In this document: in pieces, positions 26,460 to 35,014 of the stretch
Layout: every line of letters starts with the position of its first letter
How positions within the stretch are numbered: position 1 is the first letter of the stretch
NCBI RefSeq assembly: GCF_018374135.1
Contig: NZ_JAHAFS010000013.1
Location: 20,948-84,947 of the forward strand
Source of the DNA: Campylobacter gracilis
Lineage (GTDB): Bacteria; Campylobacterota; Campylobacteria; Campylobacterales; Campylobacteraceae
DNA: 64,000 nt
Reading direction: 5' to 3'
Translations under genes and position numbers: made by a program
Notes under the pieces: model-generated
The model's input: only the letters and a program-made list of their open reading frames with translations
Databases searched by the model: none
What the model was told of the DNA's origin: nothing

Positions 26460-26836
26460 TGAGATACGGTGAAGAGGAAATTGAAAAATTTGACATCGAA
26501 AATTTAGAAGTTTGGCCAAATAAACAGGAGCGTGATTATTTGATAAAAATAACCCTGCCCGAGTTTTGCTGCCGCTGCCCGCGCTCGGGCTATCCGGACT
26601 TTGCGACGATCTATTTGGAATATATCCCGGATAAGCTCGTAGTCGAGCTTAAAGCGATTAAAATTTACATAAATTCCTTTATGGATCGCTACATCAGCCA
26701 CGAGGATAGTATAAATGAAATTTACGGCGCGCTGCAAAGCAAGCTAAAGCCTAAATTTATGAAAATCACGGGCGATTTTAATCCGCGCGGCAACGTCCAC
26801 ACGGTAATTGAAATAAACTCGGATCAAATTTACTGA
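26459..26836 (+). CDS. queF: NADPH-dependent preQ0 reductase QueF
   Basis: 125 residues, the short QueF form. GTG start at 26459 overlaps the preceding TAG by one base and has AAGGAG six bases upstream. Catalytic Cys40 and Asp47 lie in LPEFCCRCPRSGYPDF, the NADPH-binding region is E-L-K-A-I-K, and FNPRGNVHTVIE ends the fold. It reduces 7-cyano-7-deazaguanine to preQ1, a step in queuosine synthesis for tRNA. The stop overlaps the next start (TGATG). Confidence 0.96.
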   Translation: MRYGEEEIEKFDIENLEVWPNKQERDYLIKITLPEFCCRCPRSGYPDFATIYLEYIPDKLVVELKAIKIYINSFMDRYISHEDSINEIYGALQSKLKPKFMKITGDFNPRGNVHTVIEINSDQIY

Positions 26837-28071
26837 TGATAAGCTCAAATTTAGTCGAACAAATTTTTAAATCCGCAAGCATTAGCCGTTGGAACGATTA
26901 CCCAAAGATGGTGAGTTTAGTCGAGCTCGACAAGCAGGCGCATAAATTTATAATCGCTTATTTCATCGCTAGCTTTGAGCGCGATGTGGATATCAACTAC
27001 GTGATAGAAGCGGGGATATTTGAGTTTTTAGCGCGCATCGTCGTGACCGACATCCGTCCGGACGTCTTTCATCAGATACAAAAAACCAAGAAAAAAAAGA
27101 TCAACGAATGGGTTTTAAGCGTCCTAGAAAGCGATCTTTTGCCTATTCAAAACGGCGAGTTTTTAGAGCGATTTAAAAAATATCTAAATTCCAAAGATCA
27201 TAAGAAAGAAGCCGTAATCTTAAAGGCGGCGAGCTACCTTTCTACGCGCTGGGAATTTAACATCGTCTATCAAACGAGCCAGTTTCTAAACGACATCGAG
27301 GAGCTAAAAGCCAAGGTCGAGGAGGAGCTCGAGGATTATTACGAGCTTATCGGCGTGCGAAAGATCGTGATGAACAAAAAGCTTGCCCGCATAGTCGATC
27401 TTAGCGGCAGACTTCGTTTTCAAAAGCGCTGGGCGCAGACGCCGCGCATCCCTGAAACATCAGTGTTAGGACATATGCTGGTAGTCGCGATTTTAAGCTA
27501 CTTTTTCTCGCTTGAAGTGGGTGCGTGCCGCTCGCGCACGGCATATAATTTTTTCTGCGCGTTATTTCACGATCTACCAGAAAGTCTAACTCGCGACATT
27601 ATTAGTCCCGTAAAATACGGCGTTAAAGGCCTTAGCGACATCATAGGCGAATATGAGATGCGGCTAATAGACGATAAAATTTTACCTTTCGTGCCGGAAC
27701 ATATGCGAGATGATTTCAGTTATATTTTGGGTATCCGCAAAGAGGGCGGTAAATTTATAAAAGACGAGTTTGAAAACCGCACTTTCGAGCTAGGCAAGGA
27801 GCCTAAATTTGCAGAGGGCAGCCTAAAGATGTTTAACGAAGATAAATTTCGCGCAATCGACGGCAAAGCGCTTAAGTATTGTGATAAACTAGCGGCGTTT
27901 TTCGAGGCTGGAATTTCGATCAGCTACGGCGTTAAAAGCAAGGAGCTGCTTAGCGGGTATAATTCGATGCTGGAATTTTTCAAATCAAAGCCAAAAATTG
28001 AAGGCGTCGATTTTCAGAGTGTTTGCGAGGATTTCAAAGAGCATTTCGGGCTTAATAGGATCGATTTATAA
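26836..28071 (+). CDS. HD domain phosphohydrolase (YfbR-like)
   Basis: 411 residues, ATG at 26836 overlapping the queF TGA. HD metal ligands are visible: an early His in VLGHMLVVAI, the His-Asp pair in FCALFHDLPESLTRDI and a late Asp in KALKYCDKLAAFFE. The order H...HD...D is that of HD hydrolases such as YfbR-type 5'-nucleotidases and dNTPases, but this protein is longer, with an N-terminal ~200-residue helical part (charged, EELKAKVEEELEDYYEL). Substrate unknown. It ends the gyrB-linked unit; a 148-base spacer follows. Confidence 0.75.
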   Translation: MISSNLVEQIFKSASISRWNDYPKMVSLVELDKQAHKFIIAYFIASFERDVDINYVIEAGIFEFLARIVVTDIRPDVFHQIQKTKKKKINEWVLSVLESDLLPIQNGEFLERFKKYLNSKDHKKEAVILKAASYLSTRWEFNIVYQTSQFLNDIEELKAKVEEELEDYYELIGVRKIVMNKKLARIVDLSGRLRFQKRWAQTPRIPETSVLGHMLVVAILSYFFSLEVGACRSRTAYNFFCALFHDLPESLTRDIISPVKYGVKGLSDIIGEYEMRLIDDKILPFVPEHMRDDFSYILGIRKEGGKFIKDEFENRTFELGKEPKFAEGSLKMFNEDKFRAIDGKALKYCDKLAAFFEAGISISYGVKSKELLSGYNSMLEFFKSKPKIEGVDFQSVCEDFKEHFGLNRIDL

Positions 28072-28219
28072 AACCCCTTCCCAGATGGCTGCGGCACATG
28101 CGAGATCTAAGTGCTCTGCTGTATTCCTACCCTGAAGCGGTGCCTAAAAAAAGCATTGCACAGGTCTAAGAAAGGGCAATCGGGATTATATGGAAATGTT
28201 TCTTAAAGTAAGGTTATAA

Positions 28220-28639
28220 ATGAATTTCAAAAATCATCTTTTATCCGTATTTCGCGAGGTTTTTATTCCTCACCATCGCTCTATTGAGTTTAGAGCCAAA
28301 ATTTTTGCCGCAATGCTGCTTGCTAAAAAAAAGCAGACCGACGAGGATTACGACGCGATCAAAGATATAGCGGGCGAAATTTATCCGGGCGACGAACAGC
28401 GCATCGGCGTGCTGGTCTCCATCGTAAAAGAATATATCTTAAAGGCAAAGACCTATAAAAGTTTAAATTTAGATTCGCTTTTAAAAGAGATCGACAGAGA
28501 TATAAAAAATAACAAAAAATATATCAAAAAGATTGATTTTTCGCATCTACGCCGTTTAATCGGAGATGATGATGACGATGCACTGATCCAACAGCGGGTT
28601 TATGAGTTTTTTGTCTGCGAAGTCAAAGAGTATTCGTAA
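28220..28639 (+). CDS. Hypothetical helical protein, possibly TerB-like
   Basis: 139 residues, ATG 28220 after AAGGTT. Acidic/basic mixed, all-helical, no signal or membrane segment. The run IFAAMLLAKKKQTDEDYDAIKDIAGEIYPGDEQRIGVLVSIVKEY resembles the TerB tellurite-resistance fold, but identity is too low to claim it. A DDDDD run lies near the end (GDDDDDAL). It precedes typA by 64 bases but typA has its own -10 box, so the two may be separate. Confidence 0.6.
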   Translation: MNFKNHLLSVFREVFIPHHRSIEFRAKIFAAMLLAKKKQTDEDYDAIKDIAGEIYPGDEQRIGVLVSIVKEYILKAKTYKSLNLDSLLKEIDRDIKNNKKYIKKIDFSHLRRLIGDDDDDALIQQRVYEFFVCEVKEYS

Positions 28640-28664
28640 ATTTTTATCTTAAGAATTTTTTTAG

Positions 28665-28670
28665 TATAAT
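28665..28670 (+). promoter_or_regulatory. -10 box for typA
   Basis: TTTAGTATAAT with TATAAT at 28665-28670, about 30 bases before the TTG start of typA. Confidence 0.5.
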
Positions 28671-28703
28671 CATCAGTTTTTGAAATTATAAACGGAGAAA
28701 AAT

Positions 28704-30506
28704 TTGGAAAATATCAGAAATATCGCGGTTATCGCACACGTCGATCACGGAAAGACCACTATCGTAGACGAGCTTTTAAAACAGTCCGGCACCTTTGGTA
28801 ATCACCAAGAAGTCGGCGAGCGCGTGATGGACAGCAACGACATCGAGCGCGAGCGCGGCATTACGATATTATCCAAAAATACCGCCATCCACTACGGCGG
28901 CGTTAAAATCAACATCATTGACACTCCGGGTCACGCTGATTTCGGTGGTGAGGTCGAGCGCGTACTAAAGATGGTCGACGGCGTGCTTTTGCTCGTCGAT
29001 GCGCAAGAAGGCGTTATGCCGCAGACTAAATTTGTCGTGAAAAAGGCGCTATCTTTAGGACTCAGACCTATCGTAGTCGTAAATAAAATCGACAAGCCTG
29101 CAGCCGATCCGGATCGCGTGGTAAATGAAATTTTCGATCTTTTCGTAGCGCTTGACGCAAACGACGAGCAGCTTGAGTTTCCAGTTATCTATGCCGCGGC
29201 TAAAAACGGCTATGCAAAATACGATCTGAGCGACGAAAGCACCGACATGAAGCCGCTTTTTGAGACGATTATCTCTCACGTTCCGACCCCTAGCGGCAGC
29301 GACGATAATCCTTTGCAACTGCAGGTTTTCACGCTCGATTATGATAACTACGTTGGTAAGATCGGCATCGCTAGAATTTTTAATGGCACGATAAACAAAA
29401 ACCAAAGCGTTATGCTAGCTAAAGCCGACGGTACGCATATAAATGGTAGAATTTCAAAACTGATCGGTTTTAACGGGCTTGAGCGCACCGATATTGACGC
29501 GGCGGGCACGGGCGACATCGTGGCGATTGCTGGCTTTGACGCGCTTGACGTAGGCGATAGCATCGTAGATCCCAATAATCCGATCCCGCTTGATGCGCTG
29601 CATATCGAAGAGCCGACCCTTAGCGTAATTTTTAGTGTAAATGACGGACCGCTAGCCGGCACGGAGGGCAAATTCGTAACCTCAAACAAGATCGATGAGC
29701 GCCTGGAAGCGGAGATGAAAACCAACATCGCGATGCGCTATGAAAACGCGGGTGAGGGAAAATTTAAAGTAAGCGGCCGCGGCGAGCTGCAGATCACGAT
29801 TTTGGCTGAAAATATGCGCCGCGAGGGCTTTGAGTTTTGCCTCGGGCGCCCGGAAGTCATCATCAAAGAGATCGACGGCATCAAATGCGAGCCTTTCGAG
29901 CATCTAGTCATCGACGCGCCCGATGATTGCACCGGTACCGTCATCGAAAAGCTCGGTCGCAAAAAGGCCGAGATGAAGGTGATGAATCCGACCGGCGACG
30001 GGCAGACGCGCATGGAGTTTGAGATCCCCGCGCGCGGTCTTATTGGCTTTCGCTCGCAGTTTTTGACCGATACTCGCGGCGAAGGGGTGATGAATCATAG
30101 CTTTTTGGAATTTCGCCCCTTCATCGGTGCGGTCGAGAAACGACAAAACGGCGCGCTCGTGAGCATGGAAAACGGAGTGGCGCTAGGATACAGCCTGTGG
30201 AACCTGCAAGATCGCGGCGTGCTTTTTATTGCTCCGCAGGCGAAGGTCTATCTGGGCATGATTATCGGCGAGCATAGCCGTCCGAACGATCTGGACGTCA
30301 ATCCGATCAAGGGTAAAAATTTAACCAACGTCCGCGCCAGCGGTAGCGATGATGCGATCAAACTCGTGCCGCCGCGCGCATTAAATTTAGAGCGCGCGCT
30401 GGAGTGGATCGAGGAGGACGAGCTTGTGGAGGTCACGCCCGTAAATATCCGCGTGCGCAAGCGATACCTGGACCCTACGACGCGCAGACGAATGGCGAAA
30501 AAATAG
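28704..30506 (+). CDS. typA: Ribosome-binding GTPase TypA/BipA
   Basis: 600 residues, TTG start at 28704 after GGAGAAAAA. EF-G-like G domain with AHVDHGKTT, RERGITI, DTPGHADFGGEVERV and VVNKIDKP, then the OB-like domain 2, and the TypA-specific C-terminal domain (SGRGELQITILAENMRREGFE; GEHSRPNDLDVNPIKGKNLTNVRASG). It binds 70S ribosomes and helps 50S assembly and stress or cold growth. A strong terminator follows the stop. Confidence 0.96.
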   Translation: MENIRNIAVIAHVDHGKTTIVDELLKQSGTFGNHQEVGERVMDSNDIERERGITILSKNTAIHYGGVKINIIDTPGHADFGGEVERVLKMVDGVLLLVDAQEGVMPQTKFVVKKALSLGLRPIVVVNKIDKPAADPDRVVNEIFDLFVALDANDEQLEFPVIYAAAKNGYAKYDLSDESTDMKPLFETIISHVPTPSGSDDNPLQLQVFTLDYDNYVGKIGIARIFNGTINKNQSVMLAKADGTHINGRISKLIGFNGLERTDIDAAGTGDIVAIAGFDALDVGDSIVDPNNPIPLDALHIEEPTLSVIFSVNDGPLAGTEGKFVTSNKIDERLEAEMKTNIAMRYENAGEGKFKVSGRGELQITILAENMRREGFEFCLGRPEVIIKEIDGIKCEPFEHLVIDAPDDCTGTVIEKLGRKKAEMKVMNPTGDGQTRMEFEIPARGLIGFRSQFLTDTRGEGVMNHSFLEFRPFIGAVEKRQNGALVSMENGVALGYSLWNLQDRGVLFIAPQAKVYLGMIIGEHSRPNDLDVNPIKGKNLTNVRASGSDDAIKLVPPRALNLERALEWIEEDELVEVTPVNIRVRKRYLDPTTRRRMAKK

Positions 30507-30532
30507 AATTTTTGGATGAAATTTTAAAATTT

Positions 30533-30569
30533 GGCGTGAAATTTAGCTTTTAAATTTCACGCCTTTTTT
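30533..30569 (+). terminator. Rho-independent terminator of typA
   Basis: GGCGTGAAATTT (30533-30544) pairs with AAATTTCACGCC (30552-30563) around a seven-base loop and is followed by a T-run to 30569. It lies 27 bases after the typA stop. Confidence 0.8.
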
Positions 30570-30618
30570 ATAGTCAAATTTTAAAATTTGCGCTGCTAAA
30601 ATTTTGCTAGGAGAGGCA

Positions 30619-31206
30619 ATGAATCTTGTTTTATTCGACTTTGACGGCACGATCACGCGCGATGATTCGCTACTTGAGTTCGTCGCCTACGTAGTCGGAT
30701 TTAAGAAATTTTTTCGCGGGATTTTGGTGCTATCTCCCATTTTAGCGGCGTACAAGCTGGGTCTTGCGAGCAATAATTTTACGCGCAGAAAGCTCTTGGG
30801 CTACTTTTTTGCGGGCATGAGCGCCGATAAATTCGATAAAATTTGCAAAAAATACTCCACCACCCACATCGAAGATATCCTAAAACAAAGCGCTATGGAC
30901 AAGATCGCAAGCTACAAAGCCGCAGGCGATAAGATCGTCATCGTCACCGCCTCGCTCGAAGATTGGCTGCGTCCGTGGTGCGACGCGCAGGGCTTGGAGC
31001 TTTTAGGCACTAAAATACGGCGCAAAGGCGGCATCATCACGGGCGAGATCGAGGGGCAGAACTGCTACGGCGCGCAAAAGGTCGCTCGCGTGCGCGCAGC
31101 ATACGACGTGCAGGCTTTCGATCGCGTTATCGCTTACGGCGACAGCAGGGGCGATCGCGAGATGCTCGAGTTCGCCGATGAGGCGCACTACAAGGCGTTT
31201 GAGTAA
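30619..31206 (+). CDS. HAD-IB family phosphatase
   Basis: 195 residues from ATG 30619 (AGGAGAGGCA; an earlier ATG at 30604 lacks this spacing). HAD motif I LFDFDGTITRDDS, motif II IVTASLEDWL, motif III/IV AYGDSRGDREML. The helical cap between residues ~20 and 85 (YVVGFKKFFRGILVL) and 'GTKI...GEIEGQNCYG' are of the SerB/HAD-IB group that includes phosphoserine phosphatases and related lipid- or glycerol-phosphate phosphatases; no substrate is settled. Single gene after a terminator. Confidence 0.82.
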   Translation: MNLVLFDFDGTITRDDSLLEFVAYVVGFKKFFRGILVLSPILAAYKLGLASNNFTRRKLLGYFFAGMSADKFDKICKKYSTTHIEDILKQSAMDKIASYKAAGDKIVIVTASLEDWLRPWCDAQGLELLGTKIRRKGGIITGEIEGQNCYGAQKVARVRAAYDVQAFDRVIAYGDSRGDREMLEFADEAHYKAFE

Positions 31207-31661
31207 ATTTCTGCGGCCACAAAGCTTAAATGATAGCATCTGCGGCGACTGCGCTTTTGCCGTGAGTCAGATTTCACCTTACGCAAAATTTTATCCTTTT
31301 AAATTTATCGCACTTATCTGTGGGATTCTACACCGTACGATAAATTTTCATATTTTATCGCAGCGCAAAAGCCCTGAACTACGAAATTTTGTTGCAGAAT
31401 GGGATTTTAAAATTTTTGGTGCAGATAAAATTCTGAAATTCCGTCGTGCATAAAATTTTAAAATTTTATCGTAGCGTGGAATTTTGCTCCGAATGGAATA
31501 GATATTTTGAAATCGAGCGCGAGATAAAATTTGGAATTTTAGAATTTACGGAATTTATTGGTTACCAAAATTTCAAAATTTGCAGGTTTCAGAATATCTA
31601 CTCGCCGCGTGCGAAGCGGAATTTTGAAATTTCAAAATTCCGCGCCTTAGAATTTTAAGGT
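31207..31661. other. AT-rich spacer ending in a perfect 28-bp palindrome
   Basis: Composed largely of AAATTTTA words. At 31616-31643 GCGGAATTTTGAAA is followed directly by its exact complement TTTCAAAATTCCGC. Two overlapping frames here (31178-31453, 31446-31658) have no ribosome site, family or sensible composition. The palindrome could act as a two-way terminator between the convergent HAD and binding-protein genes. Confidence 0.5.
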
Positions 31662-32474
31662 CTAAAGCATGTTGTAAATTCCGTCTAAAAGGAAGTATTT
31701 TTTATCCGCAGTGCCGCGGTAAAACGGCTCGAAAGTGTCCTCATAAGCCTTTTTGAAAAAGCCCTCTTTGCTTAGCTTGATCAGATCGGCATTGATGAAA
31801 TCAAGCAGGCTTTGATTGCCTTTTTGCACGCCTACGCCTAAGAATTCCGCCGCGCCTAGGTTTTTAAACGGCACTTCGAGCGTATCGTCCACGACGGCAT
31901 AGGCTAGGACGATGATGTTGTCATTGGCGTAGCCGTCGGCTCTGCCGTCCTTCATCATCGCATAGCACTCGGAGGTATTTTTGCAGTAAACTAAATTGCT
32001 AAATTTTTCTTTGCGCAAATAGCGCTCGGTCATCGAGCCGTTTGGGTTCTTTTCAATCGAAATTCTCATATCGCGAACCTGCGCAAAGTCCTTCACTTGA
32101 TCCTCTTTACGCGTTACGATGCCAAAATTTACCGATAGATACGGCAGCGAGAAATCCACCTGCTTCTTACGCTCTTGCGTAATCATAAAGGTGCCGATAA
32201 CCATATCGACCTTATTATTTTTCAAAAATGGGATTCTCTCGCCTGCGGTTACGGCTACGAACTGCACTTCGCCCTTTTTATCGCCGAAAATGTCTTTGGC
32301 GATTGAGCTAGCAAGCTCGATTTCAAAGCCCTCAAACTTGCCGTTATTAGACTCGCTTAACGGCGGACGACCTTCGCGCACGCCTACTCTGATAACCCCT
32401 GCCTGCCTGATTTCATCTAGTGTATTTGCAAAAATGCTAGCGCAAAATAAGGCTAAAATAAAAAGTAATCTCAT
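31662..32474 (-). CDS. Periplasmic amino-acid-binding protein (family 3), copy 1
   Basis: 270 residues from the ATG at 32474, after AGGGGG; a longer frame upstream has no ribosome site and places the signal peptide internally. Signal peptide to ~18 (MRLLFILALFCASIFA), then type 3 solute-binding fold: GVIRVGVREGRPPLSE, FEGFEIELASSIAKDI, VDMVIGTFMITQERKKQVDFSLPY, ECYAMMKDGRADGYANDN and EPFYRGTADKKYF. Paralogue of the gene at 32704-33507, with conserved Cys pair around CKNTSECY. Neither copy has ATPase or permease genes nearby. Ligand probably a polar amino acid. Own -10 TATAAT at 32511-32506. Confidence 0.88.
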   Translation of the reverse strand: MRLLFILALFCASIFANTLDEIRQAGVIRVGVREGRPPLSESNNGKFEGFEIELASSIAKDIFGDKKGEVQFVAVTAGERIPFLKNNKVDMVIGTFMITQERKKQVDFSLPYLSVNFGIVTRKEDQVKDFAQVRDMRISIEKNPNGSMTERYLRKEKFSNLVYCKNTSECYAMMKDGRADGYANDNIIVLAYAVVDDTLEVPFKNLGAAEFLGVGVQKGNQSLLDFINADLIKLSKEGFFKKAYEDTFEPFYRGTADKKYFLLDGIYNML

Positions 32475-32505
32475 AAAAAGCCCCCTACTTTTTAGTTTTG
32501 AAATA

Positions 32506-32511
32506 ATTATA
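32506..32511 (-). promoter_or_regulatory. -10 box, binding-protein copy 1
   Basis: TATAAT on the minus strand about 30 bases before the ATG at 32474. Confidence 0.5.
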
Positions 32512-32703
32512 GCACTATATATTTTAGAGAAAATAAATTCAAGCGCTTTAAAATTCAATCACCGCGCGTATGCAAGTTTGAAATTTAGGGGCGAAGTGGG
32601 GATTTAAAATTTCGCAAATTCGCTAAATTTTAAATCCCAAGATTTATTCGTTATGCAAGATGCCTGCGATAAATTTTATATTTTAATTCCTAGCTCTACG
32701 CTT

Positions 32704-33507
32704 TTATAGCAAGTCATAAATTCCATCTAGCAGGAAGTATTTTTTATCCGCTGTGCCGCGGTAAAAAGGCTCAAAGGTATCCTGATAAGCCTTTTTGAAA
32801 AAGCCCTTTTTGCTTAGTTTGACAAGCTCTGCGTTGATGAAATCAAGTAACTCCTTATTTCCTTTTTGCACGCCAATACCGATGAAATCGGGCTTGCCGA
32901 AGTTTTGAAACGGCACTTCGAGCGTATCGTCCACGACGGCGTAGGCTAGCACCGTGATATTTAGATTGACGTATCCGTCAGCTTTGCCGTCTCGGATCAT
33001 CGCGTAGCATTCGCTTGTACTTTTGCAGTAGCTTACGTTGCTAAATTTCTCTTTTTTGAGGTAATTATCTACGGTCGTGCCCTCTTCGGTTATGAGCCTC
33101 ATATCACGCAAGCGTGATATATCTTTGATGGCGTCTGCTTTGCGAGTTAGTACGCCGAGATTGGTCGAAAAATACGGCATCGAGAAGTCTACGTGATTTT
33201 TACGCGCCGAATCGATAACGAAGGTAGCTGCGACCATATCGACTTTATTATTGACTAGATATGAGACGCGATCGGCGGCGCTTAGAGAGACAAACTGCAC
33301 TTCGCCTTGTTTAGCACCGAAAATCGCCTTTGCGATTGCATTGGCAAGCTCGATCTCAAAGCCTTCAAATTTACCGCCGCTAATCTCGCTAAAAGGCGGT
33401 CTGCCGTCTCTGACGCCTACTCTGATGATGCCGCTATTTCTGATCTCTTGCAGCGTGTTTGCAAAAAGCCCCGCACAAAGCAAGATCAAAGTAAAAAGTA
33501 GTTTCAT
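32704..33507 (-). CDS. Periplasmic amino-acid-binding protein (family 3), copy 2
   Basis: 267 residues, ATG 33507 after AAAGGAGC. Same architecture as copy 1: signal peptide MKLLFTLILLCAGLFA, GIIRVGVRDGRPPFSE, FEGFEIELANAIAKAI, VDMVAATFVIDSARKNHVDFSMPY, CKSTSECY, and EPFYRGTADKKYFLLDG at the end, differing mainly in the ligand-pocket lobes (e.g. VIGTFMITQER vs VAATFVIDSAR). The two are separated by 229 bases and each has its own promoter (-10 TAGAAT at 33546-33541 here), so they can be regulated apart. Likely a duplication with specialised ligands. Confidence 0.88.
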   Translation of the reverse strand: MKLLFTLILLCAGLFANTLQEIRNSGIIRVGVRDGRPPFSEISGGKFEGFEIELANAIAKAIFGAKQGEVQFVSLSAADRVSYLVNNKVDMVAATFVIDSARKNHVDFSMPYFSTNLGVLTRKADAIKDISRLRDMRLITEEGTTVDNYLKKEKFSNVSYCKSTSECYAMIRDGKADGYVNLNITVLAYAVVDDTLEVPFQNFGKPDFIGIGVQKGNKELLDFINAELVKLSKKGFFKKAYQDTFEPFYRGTADKKYFLLDGIYDLL

Positions 33508-33645
33508 TTGCTGCTCCTTTGTTTAGGTTATTTACGGCTAATTCTAGCGAAATTAAAATCAAAAGGCGCTTTTTTAGGCTAAATTTATTTTCTGTTTGCT
33601 TTTTATGAAATTTCAAAGCAGCGTTAAATTTAGCCTTAGATTTGA

Positions 33646-33651
33646 TATAAT
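33646..33651 (+). promoter_or_regulatory. -10 box for ankyrin gene
   Basis: TATAAT at 33646-33651, giving a start near 33658 and a ~19-base leader before ATG 33677. Confidence 0.5.
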
Positions 33652-33676
33652 CGCGCAAAATTTAAGCGAGGGCGAT

Positions 33677-34633
33677 ATGAAAAATTTTATCTTTTTGTGG
33701 CTTTTGTTTGCGGGCTGCGCTTTCGGCGCCGCTAAGGATGACGCGAGAGTTTCTGCTTCACAGCAAGCAGAGTCAAATTTATCACAGCCAAATTTTGAAA
33801 TTTTTTACGATGAAAATGCTAGCGATGCGCAGATAGATGCAGGCTTGGATGCGCTTTTAGCCTTCGCGGCGCAAAACAGGGGCAGGATCGACGAGGATTT
33901 CGGGGAGTTTAAAGATAGAATTTTCACCGCTTTCATTTTTAATCCGAAGGTGTTGCGAAATTCAAAATTCGACTTTGAGCGGATAGAAAAAATCCTTAAA
34001 TTTAAACCAAATCTCAATTACGGCGGAGATGGCGGTTATTTCTCGCCGCTAAAGCTCGCGATTTTTTTCGGCTCGAAATTTAGCAGCGAGATAGCAAAGC
34101 TTTACTATTTTGATAAAGCCGATGCGATGCGGCTTTTAGAGCTTTTGGTGCGAAACGGCGCGGATGTCAAGGCTAGCGGGCTGCTGCGAGATGCCGCGGC
34201 AAACGATAATTTCGAGGCATTTAAGTTTTTGATCGCAAACGGCGCGCGAGATACGAAAGACGTGGTCGGCTCGGTTGCGGGCAGCGAATTAATATTTCTA
34301 AGCGACAACAACGTTTCTATTTTCGGATATAAGGAGGTGCTGCCGCTTGCTGCGAGGGAGTTTGCCGCGGGAGCCAAATTTAAAGAATTCCGCGACGAGA
34401 GATTACGCTATTTGGAGGAAATTTTAAAATTCCAAGGCTTTGCGAGCATCGATAAAAAGGAGATCGAAACGCTTATCAAAGTAGCTGTGGTGCTGGATGA
34501 CGAGATGACGGCGGAGTTTTTGCTCTCTCGCGGCTTGTGCGAACAGAAGGAGCTTTGCGAATTTCTAAAAGCGCAGGTAAAAACTTACGACGCTGCAAAA
34601 ATTTCTAAAATTTTAAGCCGCAAAGAGAAGTAA
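33677..34633 (+). CDS. Exported ankyrin-repeat protein, possible lipoprotein
   Basis: 318 residues from ATG 33677 (GCGAGGGCGAT). Signal MKNFIFLWLLFAGCAFGA with FAGC as a possible lipobox. The middle (~100-215) has ankyrin-like repeats: ADAMRLLELLVRNGADVKASGLLRDAAANDNFEAFKFLIANGARD and an earlier FSPLKLAIFFGSKFSS. The C-terminal part (ETLIKVAVVLDDEMTAEFLLSRG) adds one more degenerate repeat. Function is unknown; such periplasmic ankyrin proteins often pair with catalases or bind partner proteins, but no partner is evident. Composition is ordinary. Confidence 0.7.
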   Translation: MKNFIFLWLLFAGCAFGAAKDDARVSASQQAESNLSQPNFEIFYDENASDAQIDAGLDALLAFAAQNRGRIDEDFGEFKDRIFTAFIFNPKVLRNSKFDFERIEKILKFKPNLNYGGDGGYFSPLKLAIFFGSKFSSEIAKLYYFDKADAMRLLELLVRNGADVKASGLLRDAAANDNFEAFKFLIANGARDTKDVVGSVAGSELIFLSDNNVSIFGYKEVLPLAAREFAAGAKFKEFRDERLRYLEEILKFQGFASIDKKEIETLIKVAVVLDDEMTAEFLLSRGLCEQKELCEFLKAQVKTYDAAKISKILSRKEK

Positions 34634-35014
34634 ATTTTAAAATTTGAACAGCTACGGCATGGCAAGCGGATAAAATCGCTATTATAATTGCGCCAGTCGC
34701 AGCCGCCCTACTTTGTCATTTAACGCGAGCGAAAAAGCAAAATTTGTTCCGCCTAACCTACCCTCCTCCGCTTATCAAACAGCTCGCTATTAAGTTCATT
34801 CGAGATAAATTTTAATGTATTTGCCAAATAGCGCGGCGGCGGAGGTAAATTTTAAAATTTAGCCGCTCGCTACTAAAATTTCAAGGTTGCTTTCAGCTTT
34901 AGTGTGCCGCAAAAGCGCACTATATATTGTGTTCAGACACAATCAAATAGCTTGTAAGACGCGAGCTTTTCAAATAGTCTTGCATTAAATTTACATCTGC
35001 CACGCGAATTCAAA
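34634..35014. other. Spacer with an 18-bp Crp/Fnr-like inverted repeat
   Basis: No gene seen. ATTGTGT at 34926-34932 pairs with ACACAAT at 34937-34943 around TCAG, a TTGTGT-N4-ACACAA layout typical of Crp/Fnr sites. It lies ~70 bases beyond the end of the Crp/Fnr regulator gene (not in a promoter of a visible gene), so it may be a stem-loop at its 3' end instead. Confidence 0.45.

Noticed and set aside
31178..31658. Two overlapping plus-strand frames after the HAD gene
   Set aside because: Low-complexity palindrome words, no ribosome site, first one overlaps the HAD gene.
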